From the NCBI RefSeq assembly GCF_041379945.2, contig NZ_JBFTXJ020000014.1, positions 55,169 through 119,168 of the forward strand: 64,000 nucleotides of DNA, in the 5' to 3' direction. Both the position numbers and the translations under genes were made by a program. Of this stretch, positions 8,553-17,410 are shown piece after piece (position 1 is the first letter of the stretch; each line of letters starts with the position of its first letter). The notes under the pieces are model-generated. The model searched no databases. It saw only the letters and a list, made by a program, of their open reading frames with translations, and had not been told where the DNA came from. The stretch comes from Aneurinibacillus sp. REN35 (lineage in GTDB: Bacteria > Bacillota > Bacilli > Aneurinibacillales > Aneurinibacillaceae).

Positions 8553-9935
8553 ATGTTAAGTAATGCTCCATTCAGTACCGCGAAGAATTTTTGGTACACT
8601 TCAATGTTCTGGCTGATTATATCCATGCTAGCCGGTCTTGTTGTGGCAGTGAAGCAAATCGACCCGAACTTTTTGTATTTCCAAGGGCAGGATGCTTTAA
8701 ACTTCGCATTAACATACGCCCACATTCGTATTATCCATACGAATGGAGTTCTTTTGGCGTGGTTATCTATGGCAATGGTTGGTGCTATGTTCTACATGAT
8801 TCCGAAGCTGACACGTACACCGCTTTGGAGCGAGAGATTGGGCAATCTGACTTGCCTGATTTGGAACCTGGCTATTGCTGCTGCGGTCGTTGTCATTTCT
8901 ATGGGATATTCTTCTGGGGTGGAATATGCCGAACTGCCGCTGATTCTTGATTTGGGTGTTGTTGTTCTTTGTATTCTTATGTCAATCAATCTGTTTATGA
9001 CGATTGCAAAGCGCCAAGAAAAGCAATTATACGTTTCTATCTGGTATTTTGTTGGCTCTTTAATCTGGCTTCCACTTGTTTATACCGTCGGTAACATCCC
9101 GTCTTCGATCGTGAGTGGTGCCGCGCAAGCAAACATGAACTGGTTCTATGGGCATAACGTGCTTGGTTTGTGGTTTACGACCGTAGGGATTGGACAAATC
9201 TATTATTTGCTTCCGAAGCTTACCGGCAAGCCGCTGTACAGCCATAAGCTGTCGCTGATCGGCTTCTGGACCATCGCTACGATTTATGTATGGAACGGCC
9301 CGCACCATCTGGTTAATGGCCCGATTCCGGTATGGCTGATGAAAGCCGGCATCATTCCTTCTGTGCTGCTCATCATTCCTGTATGGACTGTACTTGCTAA
9401 CGTATTTGGCACGATGCGCGGTGTATGGCACAAAGTATCTGAGGATGTAAATATGAAATTCCTCGTTACGGCTGCAATTTTCTACTTAATGGCATGTCTG
9501 CAAGGACCGTTCCAGGCACTTATGCAGGTAAGTGCGGTTGTTAAATATACGCACTGGGTTGTTGGTCACGCGCATATGGCGCCGTTTGCAGCGTTCTCAT
9601 TTGTATGTTTTGTAACCATTTACTATGCGATTCCTCGTCTGACAGGCCGTAATATTTATAGTAAAGCATTGATGAATTGGCACTATTATTTCTCTGTCAT
9701 CGGCTTCTTAATGTTTGCCTTTACCCTCTGGATTGCAGGGGTTATCCAAGGATTTGCCTGGATGGAAGGAACGCCGTTTATTGAGACCATTAACACCGTT
9801 CGTACGCTGATCGTATGGCGTGCCGTTGGCGGTACGATGATGATTGTCGGTCAATTCTTCTTCGCCTTCAATATTTGGAAAACCGTAAAATCCGGCACGA
9901 AGTTCGTGTCTGACGAAGAGAGCGTTGTCGCTTAA
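8553..9935 (+). CDS. ccoN: cbb3-type cytochrome c oxidase subunit I
   Basis: 460 residues from the ATG at 8553, chosen because GGGGGAGG precedes it; an in-frame ATG-equivalent at 8487 has no RBS. Subunit I of a heme-copper oxidase reduces O2 to water at a heme-CuB centre in the cytoplasmic membrane. Twelve hydrophobic segments are apparent. Ligand-bearing motifs are AHIRIIHTNGVLLAW (low-spin heme), NWFYGHNVLGLWFTTVG (CuB His), WNGPHHLVNGP (CuB His pair) and THWVVGHAHMAPF (heme ligands). It is followed by two small membrane-anchored c-type cytochromes in one operon. No ccoQ or ccoGHIS assembly genes are in the window. Confidence 0.88.
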   Translation: MLSNAPFSTAKNFWYTSMFWLIISMLAGLVVAVKQIDPNFLYFQGQDALNFALTYAHIRIIHTNGVLLAWLSMAMVGAMFYMIPKLTRTPLWSERLGNLTCLIWNLAIAAAVVVISMGYSSGVEYAELPLILDLGVVVLCILMSINLFMTIAKRQEKQLYVSIWYFVGSLIWLPLVYTVGNIPSSIVSGAAQANMNWFYGHNVLGLWFTTVGIGQIYYLLPKLTGKPLYSHKLSLIGFWTIATIYVWNGPHHLVNGPIPVWLMKAGIIPSVLLIIPVWTVLANVFGTMRGVWHKVSEDVNMKFLVTAAIFYLMACLQGPFQALMQVSAVVKYTHWVVGHAHMAPFAAFSFVCFVTIYYAIPRLTGRNIYSKALMNWHYYFSVIGFLMFAFTLWIAGVIQGFAWMEGTPFIETINTVRTLIVWRAVGGTMMIVGQFFFAFNIWKTVKSGTKFVSDEESVVA

Positions 9936-9958
9936 TTGATCTAGAGGAGGGGACAGCT

Positions 9959-10450
9959 TTGGAAAGAAACGCGTTAGCTATTTACCTTGCTGCTATTGCG
10001 CTCTTTATGATGGGAACGTTTGCCACAATCATCCTTCCGTTCTTTGATAAAGAGATGATGACGCCAACGGCAACGGCAGAAGCGAGGAAGTATGATCCAG
10101 ATTCACCGGAAGCTAAAGGTCGTCAAGTATATGTTGAGAATGGATGCAATACCTGCCATACGCAGGTTGTGCGTCCGGTTAAAGCCGATCTGGCCATGAA
10201 CATCGGCCCTGTATCCGTACCAGGCGATTATGTAAATGACCGTCCACACCTGTTCGGTTCAAACCGTACAGGTCCGGATTTAATGTGGGTAGGTGCACGT
10301 ACGAGTAAAGAATGGAACCTTGAGCACTTAAAAGATCCGCAAAAAATTGTTCCAGGCTCCATCATGCCGAAGTATGACTACTTAAGCGATGAAGATCTGA
10401 ATAATCTTGTTGCGTATTTGATGAGTCTGAAGCCGGCTCCGGCAAAATAA
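9959..10450 (+). CDS. ccoO: cbb3-type oxidase subunit II, monoheme cytochrome c
   Basis: 163 residues starting at TTG 9959, supported by AGGAGGGG nine bases upstream; no ATG is suitably placed. One N-terminal membrane anchor (YLAAIALFMMGTFATIILPF) is followed by an extracytoplasmic domain with a single heme site CNTCH, and with MPKYDYLSDEDL supplying the distal Met region. SNRTGPDLMWVG is typical of CcoO. It passes electrons to subunit I. Co-transcribed with ccoN (23-bp gap) and the next gene. Confidence 0.85.
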   Translation: MERNALAIYLAAIALFMMGTFATIILPFFDKEMMTPTATAEARKYDPDSPEAKGRQVYVENGCNTCHTQVVRPVKADLAMNIGPVSVPGDYVNDRPHLFGSNRTGPDLMWVGARTSKEWNLEHLKDPQKIVPGSIMPKYDYLSDEDLNNLVAYLMSLKPAPAK

Positions 10451-10471
10451 TCGGGAAAAGGAGGCGACAGT

Positions 10472-10888
10472 ATGTCTGATAAGCATCATGAAGAGCATTT
10501 TGACGAAGTAATGGGGATGAAGCAAGGCCACGGAAAAGTCCCTCGTTTCCTGGTTGTAGTGTATGCCGTGCTCGCCATCTGGGCTGTTGGCTATGCATTG
10601 ACTGTAAAGGGAATCGATGAACGTCCGGCAGGCGGAGAAGCCGCGCAGGGCGTAAGTGCAGAAGTAGGTAAAGGACTCTCCGGACAGTGTATTGCCTGCC
10701 ATGGTGCCGACTTCAAAGGCGGTATGGGCGGTGCGGCTCCTACACTGGTTGGCGTAGTGGATAAGCTGAAACCGGAAGGCGTAAAAGAAGTGATGGTAAA
10801 AGGACGCGGCGGTATGCCACCGCTTGGCGCTGCCTGGACGCCGGATCAGCAGGATTCCATGGTAGAGTTCCTAAAAACGTTGAAATAA
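10472..10888 (+). CDS. Membrane-anchored monoheme cytochrome c, CcoP-like
   Basis: 138 residues. A His-rich cytoplasmic start (MSDKHHEEHFDEVMGMKQGHG) precedes one membrane helix (FLVVVYAVLAIWAVGYAL), then a cytochrome c domain with CIACH and a Met-bearing GRGGMPPLG loop. In proteobacterial cbb3 oxidases subunit III (CcoP) has two hemes; here only one CxxCH is present, so it is either a reduced CcoP or a cytochrome c551-like donor bound to the oxidase. RBS AAAGGAGG before the ATG. The strong terminator at 10891 ends the operon. Confidence 0.8.
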   Translation: MSDKHHEEHFDEVMGMKQGHGKVPRFLVVVYAVLAIWAVGYALTVKGIDERPAGGEAAQGVSAEVGKGLSGQCIACHGADFKGGMGGAAPTLVGVVDKLKPEGVKEVMVKGRGGMPPLGAAWTPDQQDSMVEFLKTLK

Positions 10889-10890
10889 AA

Positions 10891-10929
10891 AAGCAAGACC
10901 AGATGGCACGCTTCATCTGGTCTTTTTGC
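10891..10929 (+). terminator. Intrinsic terminator of the oxidase operon
   Basis: AAGACCAGATG (10895-10905) pairs perfectly with CATCTGGTCTT (10914-10924) around an 8-nt loop, followed by TTTT. Confidence 0.88.
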
Positions 10930-10944
10930 TTTGTTTCCTGCCGG

Positions 10945-10953
10945 TGGTATAAT
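10945..10953 (+). promoter_or_regulatory. Extended -10 promoter for the 32-residue ORF
   Basis: TGG-TATAAT, with TG at 10945-10946 and TATAAT at 10948-10953. The -35 region is poor (TTGCTT at 10926-10931, 16-bp spacer), as is usual for extended -10 promoters. Confidence 0.45.
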
Positions 10954-10985
10954 AAGGGAAATTCAAGAAAAGAGTGGTGGACAGC

Positions 10986-11084
10986 ATGCTGAGCGGCGTA
11001 CAGATTGTGTATTATATTCTCTGGTTTACGGTCATTAGTGCGCTTTTTTATATGATGATCAAAATTCTAACGTCGCGGGATTGA
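10986..11084 (+). CDS. Possible 32-residue single-pass membrane peptide
   Basis: ATG at 10986 to TGA at 11082-11084. The product is almost one membrane helix (IVYYILWFTVISALFYMMI) with a short basic end KILTSRD. It has its own extended -10 promoter about 30 bp upstream and a weak RBS (GTGGTGG). It lies between the oxidase operon and the ABC exporter, on the same strand. It might be a small oxidase or transporter accessory subunit, but nothing in the sequence proves function or even translation. Confidence 0.4.
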   Translation: MLSGVQIVYYILWFTVISALFYMMIKILTSRD

Positions 11085-11092
11085 CACAACCG

Positions 11093-11142
11093 CTTCGGTA
11101 ATTCTTATTAGCACTTTGCTATAATGGAAAAAGATACCGAAG
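11093..11142 (+). promoter_or_regulatory. Promoter of the ABC exporter inside an 8-bp inverted repeat
   Basis: An extended -10 (TGC-TATAAT, 11117-11125) sits between CTTCGGTA (11093-11100) and its exact reverse complement TACCGAAG (11135-11142). The left arm overlaps the -35 position and the right arm the expected start of transcription. That geometry suits a repressor binding two sites or looping across the promoter. The repeat is directly visible; a regulator is inferred. Confidence 0.45.
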
Positions 11143-11164
11143 GACGATAGAGGAGTAGACAGAG

Positions 11165-12373
11165 ATGAAGAAGCTTTCTACAGTAGCTTGGCGTAATCTG
11201 AAACGGAAAATGTCCCGCACGGTTTTGCTTGCTGGGAGCGCCGCGATTACCGCCTTTATTTTGTTTACGAGCTACTTTTTTGTATTTTCGATGGAAAGAA
11301 GCATTGCTGCAAGCGCAAGCCGTCTTGGTGCCAGTCTGATGGTTGTGCCGAAGGGATTTGGCGGACAGGCGGGTGACATGATCATTTCGGGTACCCCGAC
11401 GACATTTTATATGCCGGCGGAAATTACAGATAAGATTCGTACCATTAAAGAAGTGGAGGCCGCGTCTCCGCAACTGTATTTAGAGACGATTTCCACGGTA
11501 TGCTGTCAGGTGTCCGGGGATTTTCCTGTCGTTGCATACGACCCGAAAACAGACTTTACATTAAAGAACTGGACAGCCGCTGATAAACAGATCGGAACAT
11601 ATGATTTGATCGCGGGTGCGGAAGCGGGCGGAAAAAATTATATTTATCATCTGGATAACGAATACATGCAGGAATGGGTAACATTATTCGGTAAAGATTT
11701 TATGCTGAAAAACATGATTTTTCCGACCGGCATGGGAACCGATAAAACGCTCTTCATTACGCTGGATGCGGCTCGGGAGCTGAATCATAAGCAGAATAAG
11801 CTGGACTTCCCGGAGAATTCTATCTCTATTGTGCTGGTGAAAACGCAGCCGGAGATGGAAGAGTTCGTCAAGCGACAGATTGAGCGCATGAATTTGAATG
11901 TAGATGTAGTAAAAGGAAGTGGATTGCAGGAAACGGTCAATAAGCAGGTGTTTCCTGTGAAAATGATGAGCTATATGATGATCGGTCTTGTGCTTGTGAT
12001 GAGTGCTTTGCAGGTAATGACCATGTTTACCGCGCTGATTAGTGAGCGCCAGAAAGAGATTGGCATGCTGCGAGCGATGGGGGCGTCTCGTATGGTTACG
12101 TTTCGTCTACTGCTGATGGAAGCGGGATTTGCTTCCGTTATTGGTGCCGCGATTGGATCGCTAGCAGCAGGAGCCGCTCTATATGATAACCGGATTCTTA
12201 TTCTGCAAGTGCTGCAGCTGCCGATGCTATTTCCTAATTGGTCAACGGGTCTTTTAATCGGCTTGGGTACGACAATCCTCACGACACTTATTGCCATTGT
12301 AGCGGCTTTCTTCCCGGTTCGCTCTGCATTGAAGCTGCAACCGTATGAAGCGATTCGGGAGGGTGAATATTGA
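11165..12373 (+). CDS. ABC transporter permease, FtsX/MacB type
   Basis: 402 residues. The order is an N-terminal membrane helix (VLLAGSAAITAFILFTSYFFV), a large extracytoplasmic domain (about residues 45-270), and three C-terminal helices with the FtsX cytoplasmic loop SERQKEIGMLRAMGAS, ending QPYEAIREGEY. This is the MacB/LolE layout of mechanotransmission exporters rather than an importer. The outer domain has GASLMVVPKGFG, GTPTTFYM and a Cys-Cys pair (STVCCQ). I recall similar motifs in permeases of metal-associated clusters, but the substrate cannot be read from sequence. Its ATPase follows with a 1-bp overlap. Confidence 0.82.
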   Translation: MKKLSTVAWRNLKRKMSRTVLLAGSAAITAFILFTSYFFVFSMERSIAASASRLGASLMVVPKGFGGQAGDMIISGTPTTFYMPAEITDKIRTIKEVEAASPQLYLETISTVCCQVSGDFPVVAYDPKTDFTLKNWTAADKQIGTYDLIAGAEAGGKNYIYHLDNEYMQEWVTLFGKDFMLKNMIFPTGMGTDKTLFITLDAARELNHKQNKLDFPENSISIVLVKTQPEMEEFVKRQIERMNLNVDVVKGSGLQETVNKQVFPVKMMSYMMIGLVLVMSALQVMTMFTALISERQKEIGMLRAMGASRMVTFRLLLMEAGFASVIGAAIGSLAAGAALYDNRILILQVLQLPMLFPNWSTGLLIGLGTTILTTLIAIVAAFFPVRSALKLQPYEAIREGEY

Positions 12374-13044
12374 TGATTGTGCTTGAGAATATTTATAAAA
12401 CCTACCGTATTGGCCGTGAACGCAAGGTTCATGCATTGAATGGGGTAAGTGAGCAAATAGCTGCCGGAGAATTTGTTGCTGTTGTCGGTCCCTCAGGCAG
12501 CGGTAAATCTACATTCCTTGCTATGGCGGGACTATTGGAGCGGCCGACAGAGGGAACGGTTCATTTTGACGGCATGAATGTCACCGGATGTACGGATAAA
12601 GAGCGAACCCGTATTCGAGCGGAACGCTGCGGTTTTATCTTTCAATTCCCCAGCCTGATTCCTACATTGAATGCGCTAGAAAATGTCCTGCTCCCTAAAA
12701 CTGTACACCGGACGTATCGGGATCAGGATGAAGTATGGGGCAAGGAAGTGCTAGCGCGCGTTGGACTCGCGGATAAACTGGAGAATTTGCCGTATCAGTT
12801 AAGCGGCGGCGAGCAGCGTAGAGTAGCGCTTGCCCGCGCTCTAGTGAACAAGCCTGAGATCATTCTTGCAGATGAGCCAACCGGTGCGGTGGATGCATAT
12901 AATGCAAGTATAATTATGGAGCTTTTCAAAGAGTGGAATGCCCGCGGCACGACAGTCATTATGGTTACGCATGATATGAATCTTGCCCGTGAAGCGGGGC
13001 GTATCATCGAGCTTGAGGATGGCCGGTCTAAAGAGCAGGCGTAG
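12373..13044 (+). CDS. ABC transporter ATP-binding protein, MacB/LolD type
   Basis: 223 residues from the ATG at 12373, which shares one base with the permease stop (TGATG) and is preceded by GGGAGGG; a TTG three bases earlier is less likely. Motifs: Walker A GPSGSGKST, signature LSGGEQRRVALARAL, Walker B IILADEPTGAVD, H-loop VTHD. It powers the permease upstream. The pair ends 16 bp before the valS promoter. Confidence 0.9.
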   Translation: MIVLENIYKTYRIGRERKVHALNGVSEQIAAGEFVAVVGPSGSGKSTFLAMAGLLERPTEGTVHFDGMNVTGCTDKERTRIRAERCGFIFQFPSLIPTLNALENVLLPKTVHRTYRDQDEVWGKEVLARVGLADKLENLPYQLSGGEQRRVALARALVNKPEIILADEPTGAVDAYNASIIMELFKEWNARGTTVIMVTHDMNLAREAGRIIELEDGRSKEQA

Positions 13045-13059
13045 TAAGCGAATGATATA

Positions 13060-13089
13060 TTGACTATTTCTTCTCTAACTGGGTACAAT
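13060..13089 (+). promoter_or_regulatory. valS: Sigma-A promoter of the valS T-box transcript
   Basis: TTGACT (13060-13065), 18 bp, TACAAT (13084-13089). It lies between the ABC ATPase gene and the T-box leader. Confidence 0.6.
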
Positions 13090-13095
13090 GATAAG

Positions 13096-13380
13096 ATAAT
13101 AGAATAGTCTACATCAGCAATGAAGAGGAAGAGTATATCGGGATGCCATACCAGAGAGCGGATCGCAGGTGGAAGGTCTGCATGGATGTACGGATAGAAG
13201 GTAGCCTCAGAGCTGTCTGTCTGAATGTGATGAGAAGTAGGACAGATCGGGTTTTCCCGTTATCAATAGCAAGTGAGTCCTGACCGTGCAGGTAGTACAC
13301 AGGTAGGTTAGGGCTAACAAAGGTGGTACCGCGAACAAGCTCCTTCGTCCTTTGAATAGGATGGAGGAGTTTTATTTTTT
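13096..13380 (+). ncRNA. Valine T-box leader controlling valS
   Basis: The T-box proper AGGTGGTACCGCG is at 13321-13333. Stem I can be traced: GAGG (13125-13128) pairs with CCTC (13205-13208), and TATC (13136-13139) with GATA (13193-13196). Between them AGTA (13132-13135) faces GAA (13197-13199), the conserved loop-E element. The codon just after it is GTA (13201-13203), a valine specifier, which agrees with the downstream gene. The distal AGAGAG element is at 13153-13158. The leader ends in the terminator at 13340-13380. Uncharged tRNA-Val would stabilise the antiterminator and permit valS transcription. Confidence 0.92.
13340..13380 (+). terminator. Regulated terminator of the valS T-box
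   Basis: CTCCTTCGTCCT (13340-13351) pairs with AGGATGGAGGAG (13358-13369), twelve pairs with two wobbles, then a T-rich tract. It is mutually exclusive with the antiterminator that uses the T-box sequence. Confidence 0.88.
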
Positions 13381-13410
13381 TACTTCAATTACTTTTTTGG
13401 AGGTCTATCT

Positions 13411-16074
13411 ATGTCCAATCAACAAAATCAAACGGAAATGCCAACCAAATATGAACCAAAACAGACAGAAGCCAAATGGTATCCGTTCTGGCGCGACAAC
13501 GGCTATTTTAAAGCGGAGCGTAACACAGATAAAACGCCGTTTACGATCGTTATTCCGCCACCGAATGTAACCGGGAATCTGCATATCGGGCATGCGCTTA
13601 ATAATACGCTGCAGGACATCATGATCCGTTTTAAAAGAATGCAGGGATATGATGCACTGTGGCTCCCTGGTATGGATCATGCTGGGATTGCTACACAGGC
13701 ACGCGTGGAAGGTAAACTGCGGGAGGAAGGCATTTCGCGTCACGATCTAGGCCGGGAAAAATTCGTTGAGAAGGTATGGGACTGGAAAGAGCATTATGCA
13801 AGCATCATTCGTGAACAGTGGACCAAGATGGGCCTCTCGCTTGATTACAGCCGGGAGCGCTTTACGCTCGATGAAGGACTTTCCCGTGCGGTACGTGAAG
13901 TATTCATCCGTCTCTATGAGAAAGGGCTCATCTATCGCGGTAAATATATCATTAACTGGGACCCGGCAACCCGTACGGCCCTCTCAGATATCGAAGTAGA
14001 ATATAAAGACGTACAAGGAGCGCTCTATCATCTGCGCTATCCGCTTAAAGACGGTACAGGTCATATTGAAGTAGCCACGACGCGTCCAGAGACGATGCTT
14101 GGCGATACAGCGGTAGCCGTACATCCAGAAGACGATCGTTATAAGGATCTGATTGGCAAGACCGTCATTCTTCCGATTGTCGGCCGTGAAATTCCGATCG
14201 TAGCGGATGATTATGTAGATCGTGAATTCGGAAGCGGTGCGGTAAAAATCACACCGGCACATGATCCAAATGACTTCGAACTTGGTCGACGTCACGATCT
14301 GCCTCAGGTGCTTGTAATGGACGAAGCGGGCAAAATGAACGAGAATGCTGATGTATATCAAGGGCAGGATCGCTTTGAGTGCCGTAAAAATATTGTTCGT
14401 GACTTACAAGAGCAGAATGTTTTGTTCAAAATTGAAGAACATATGCATTCTGTAGGTCACAGTGAGCGCAGCGGCGCTGTTGTAGAGCCGTATCTTTCTA
14501 CCCAGTGGTTCGTAAAAATGGGTTCGCTTGCTGAGCGCGCTATCGAAGTGCAGAAGTCTGAGGAAGGCGTGCAATTCGTTCCGGACCGCTTTGAAAAAAT
14601 CTATCTGCACTGGATTGAAAACGTACGCGATTGGTGTATCTCCCGCCAGTTGTGGTGGGGTCATCGCATCCCTGCGTGGTATTGTGAAGACTGCGGAGAA
14701 ATGACGGTAGCACGTGAGGACATTCATGCATGTCCGAAGTGTGCCAGCAAAAACATACAGCAGGATACCGATGTGCTGGATACATGGTTCAGCTCTGCGC
14801 TCTGGCCGTTCTCTACATTGGGCTGGCCGGACGATACAGAAGATATGAAGCACTTCTATCCAACCGATGTGCTAGTAACCGGATATGACATTATTTATTT
14901 CTGGGTTGCGCGTATGATCTTCACGGCACTTGAATTTACGGATCAGAAGCCGTTCGAGCATGTATTGATTACCGGCTTGGTACGTGATGCAGAAGGGCGC
15001 AAGATGTCCAAATCACTTGGCAACGGTGTTGATCCGATGGAGGTTATCGAGCAGTACGGTGCAGATGCCATGCGCTACATGCTGGCTACAGGATGTACGC
15101 CGGGTAACGACCAGCGTTTCCGTTGGGAGCGCGTAGAAGCGGCGCGCAACTTTGCCAATAAAATTTGGAATGCATCGCGCTTTGCGCTCATGAACATGGA
15201 AGGCTTCCGGTATGATGAGATTGATATCAGCCGCGAGAAGCTAGGAATCGCTGACAAGTGGATCTTGCATCGCCTCAATGAAACCGTAAAAGATACGACC
15301 CGTCTGCTTGATAGCTTTGAGTACGGTGAAGTAGGTCGTGTGCTTTATAACTTTATCTGGGATGAATTGTGTGACTGGTACATTGAAGTAGCAAAGCTGC
15401 CGCTGTATGGTGAGGACGAAGAAGCGAAGAAGACAACCCGCTCTGTTTTGGCCTATGTGCTTGATCAGACGATGCGTCTTTTGCATCCATTTATGCCATT
15501 TATTACAGAAGAAATCTGGCAGCACCTGCCGCATGAAGGCGAAAGTCTGATTGCTGCTTCCTGGCCGGAAGTGAAGCCGGAGCTTGAGGATGCGCCTTCT
15601 GTTCAACAAATGGAGCTATTGATGAGCGTAATCCGCAGCGTGCGCAACATCCGCGCGGAAGTAAACGTGCCGATGAGCAAGAAAATCGAGCTGTTAATTA
15701 AGGCAAATGATGAGGAAATGCTATCATACCTTGAGAGCGGAAAAGCATACATTGAACGCTTCTGCAATCCAGAAGTGCTGCATATAGGTACAGACATTGC
15801 TGCGCCAGAGAAGGCTATGTCCGCTATCGTTAGCGGTGCGGAGCTGTATCTGCCGCTTGCGGGTCTTATTGACATCGAGCAAGAAATCGCCCGTCTTACG
15901 AAAGAATTGAAATCGCTCGATGCTGAAGTAGAACGTGTACAGAAAAAGCTTGCGAATCAGGGCTTCGTAGCGAAAGCACCGGCTCAGGTGATCGAACAGG
16001 AAAGAGCCAAAGAAGCGGATTATCTAGACAAACAAGCAAAAGTGAAAGCACGAATTGAAGAGCTTAAAGGGTGA
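13411..16074 (+). CDS. valS: Valyl-tRNA synthetase
   Basis: 887 residues, normal for bacterial class Ia ValRS. It charges tRNA-Val and edits Thr. Signatures: [16 protein letters not shown] (HIGH), the CP1 editing region, a Cys-rich element (WYCEDCGE and ACPKCA, around residues 428-450), [12 protein letters not shown] (KMSKS), anticodon domain, and a C-terminal coiled-coil tRNA-binding arm ([19 protein letters not shown]). GGAGG precedes the ATG. Expression is controlled by the T-box leader. folC begins 7 bp later, so the two are co-transcribed. Confidence 0.98.
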   Translation: MSNQQNQTEMPTKYEPKQTEAKWYPFWRDNGYFKAERNTDKTPFTIVIPPPNVTGNLHIGHALNNTLQDIMIRFKRMQGYDALWLPGMDHAGIATQARVEGKLREEGISRHDLGREKFVEKVWDWKEHYASIIREQWTKMGLSLDYSRERFTLDEGLSRAVREVFIRLYEKGLIYRGKYIINWDPATRTALSDIEVEYKDVQGALYHLRYPLKDGTGHIEVATTRPETMLGDTAVAVHPEDDRYKDLIGKTVILPIVGREIPIVADDYVDREFGSGAVKITPAHDPNDFELGRRHDLPQVLVMDEAGKMNENADVYQGQDRFECRKNIVRDLQEQNVLFKIEEHMHSVGHSERSGAVVEPYLSTQWFVKMGSLAERAIEVQKSEEGVQFVPDRFEKIYLHWIENVRDWCISRQLWWGHRIPAWYCEDCGEMTVAREDIHACPKCASKNIQQDTDVLDTWFSSALWPFSTLGWPDDTEDMKHFYPTDVLVTGYDIIYFWVARMIFTALEFTDQKPFEHVLITGLVRDAEGRKMSKSLGNGVDPMEVIEQYGADAMRYMLATGCTPGNDQRFRWERVEAARNFANKIWNASRFALMNMEGFRYDEIDISREKLGIADKWILHRLNETVKDTTRLLDSFEYGEVGRVLYNFIWDELCDWYIEVAKLPLYGEDEEAKKTTRSVLAYVLDQTMRLLHPFMPFITEEIWQHLPHEGESLIAASWPEVKPELEDAPSVQQMELLMSVIRSVRNIRAEVNVPMSKKIELLIKANDEEMLSYLESGKAYIERFCNPEVLHIGTDIAAPEKAMSAIVSGAELYLPLAGLIDIEQEIARLTKELKSLDAEVERVQKKLANQGFVAKAPAQVIEQERAKEADYLDKQAKVKARIEELKG

Positions 16075-16081
16075 GTGAAAC

Positions 16082-17410
16082 GTGAGTGCACAATCGTTAG
16101 AACAGGCGCTTTCCTGGCTTGCCGGACTGGAGCGTTTCTCCATCCGGCCGGGCCTTGAAAGAATGGAATATATGATGGAGAGGCTTGGACATCCTGAACG
16201 TCGCTTAAAGTTCATTCATATCGCCGGTACGAATGGTAAAGGCTCTACGGCTTCCTTTTTGCATTCGATTTTGCGAAAAGCCGGGCAGGATGTCGGATTG
16301 TTCGTATCGCCGTACATTACTTCTTTTCACGAGCGAATTCAATACAATGGACACTACATCGCAACGGAAGATCTTGTGGCACTGATCGCAAAATTAAAAC
16401 CGATCGTCGAAGAGATGAGCGCAGGTGAGTTGGGAACACCGACAGAATTTGAAGTGGTAACCGCGCTTGCCCTTCTGTATTTTGCTACTGTGACATATCC
16501 TGATCTCGTAATCTGGGAGACAGGGTTAGGCGGGCGGTTGGACTCAACGAATATTGTTCATCCGCTGGCCAGCATTATCACCAATGTCGGTTTTGATCAT
16601 ATGAATATACTGGGAGGGGATTTACCCGCTATTGCCCGGGAAAAGGCCGGGATTATTAAAAGCGGGACCCCGATCATTACCGGACGAATGCCGGGTCAAG
16701 CGCTTGCGATTATCGAAGAGACTGCAAGCAAGCGTCAGGCAGCCATATACCGTGCAGATCAAGAATATCAGGCGGTACGGACACGAATGAACGGACATGA
16801 AGTAATGGATTTTACCGGATTGTTCGGAAGTGTGGCTGGCTGTGAACTGGGCCTTATGGGAGCGCATCAGGTTGATAATGCGGCTGCGGCATTAATGACG
16901 CTTCAGGTGCTAAATAAATACTTTGCCTTATATATTGAAGAAGAGCACATTCGTGAAGGACTCAGTGAAGCTAGATGGCCGGGGCGTTTTGAGAAAATAA
17001 GCAAGGCTCCCGATATTATTTTGGACGGTGCACATAATGCGGATGGCATACGGGCGCTGGTTCAGACCGTACGGGACTATTATCCGGGGCGTAAAGTTTC
17101 TCTTGTTTTTTCAGCGCTAGAAGATAAAAATTATGCAGAGATGGTGGAGATGCTTGCCCCGTTATGTGAGAGTGTGTGGGTAACGAAGACAAACCATCCG
17201 CGGGCGGCCCGCGCAAATGCGCTTGCTACCGCTTTTAAGAACGCCGCACCCGATCTGCCCGTGCATGTGGAAGAAGAGTGGAAAGATGCGTGGCATCAGG
17301 CGTTACATACGGTCACCTCGCAGGAGGTGCTGCTTGTGGCCGGATCACTATACTTCATATCAGATATACGAAATGAGTGGAAAGAAAACAGGAAAGCTGG
17401 TGATGAATAA
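16082..17410 (+). CDS. folC: Folylpolyglutamate synthase / dihydrofolate synthase
   Basis: 442 residues starting at GTG 16082. It adds glutamate to folates and, in bifunctional members, to dihydropteroate. Mur-ligase fold: [17 protein letters not shown] (P-loop), [12 protein letters not shown] (metal/omega loop), [10 protein letters not shown] (C-terminal domain). The valS-folC order is that of B. subtilis. The 3' end overlaps murC by 8 bp. Confidence 0.96.
   Translation: MSAQSLEQALSWLAGLERFSIRPGLERMEYMMERLGHPERRLKFIHIAGTNGKGSTASFLHSILRKAGQDVGLFVSPYITSFHERIQYNGHYIATEDLVALIAKLKPIVEEMSAGELGTPTEFEVVTALALLYFATVTYPDLVIWETGLGGRLDSTNIVHPLASIITNVGFDHMNILGGDLPAIAREKAGIIKSGTPIITGRMPGQALAIIEETASKRQAAIYRADQEYQAVRTRMNGHEVMDFTGLFGSVAGCELGLMGAHQVDNAAAALMTLQVLNKYFALYIEEEHIREGLSEARWPGRFEKISKAPDIILDGAHNADGIRALVQTVRDYYPGRKVSLVFSALEDKNYAEMVEMLAPLCESVWVTKTNHPRAARANALATAFKNAAPDLPVHVEEEWKDAWHQALHTVTSQEVLLVAGSLYFISDIRNEWKENRKAGDE

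Noticed and set aside
17217..17402. Extension of murC by 62 residues upstream
   Set aside because: This stretch is the folC 3' end in another frame; its translation is Arg/Pro-rich with no Mur-ligase similarity, and a good RBS sits at 17390-17396.
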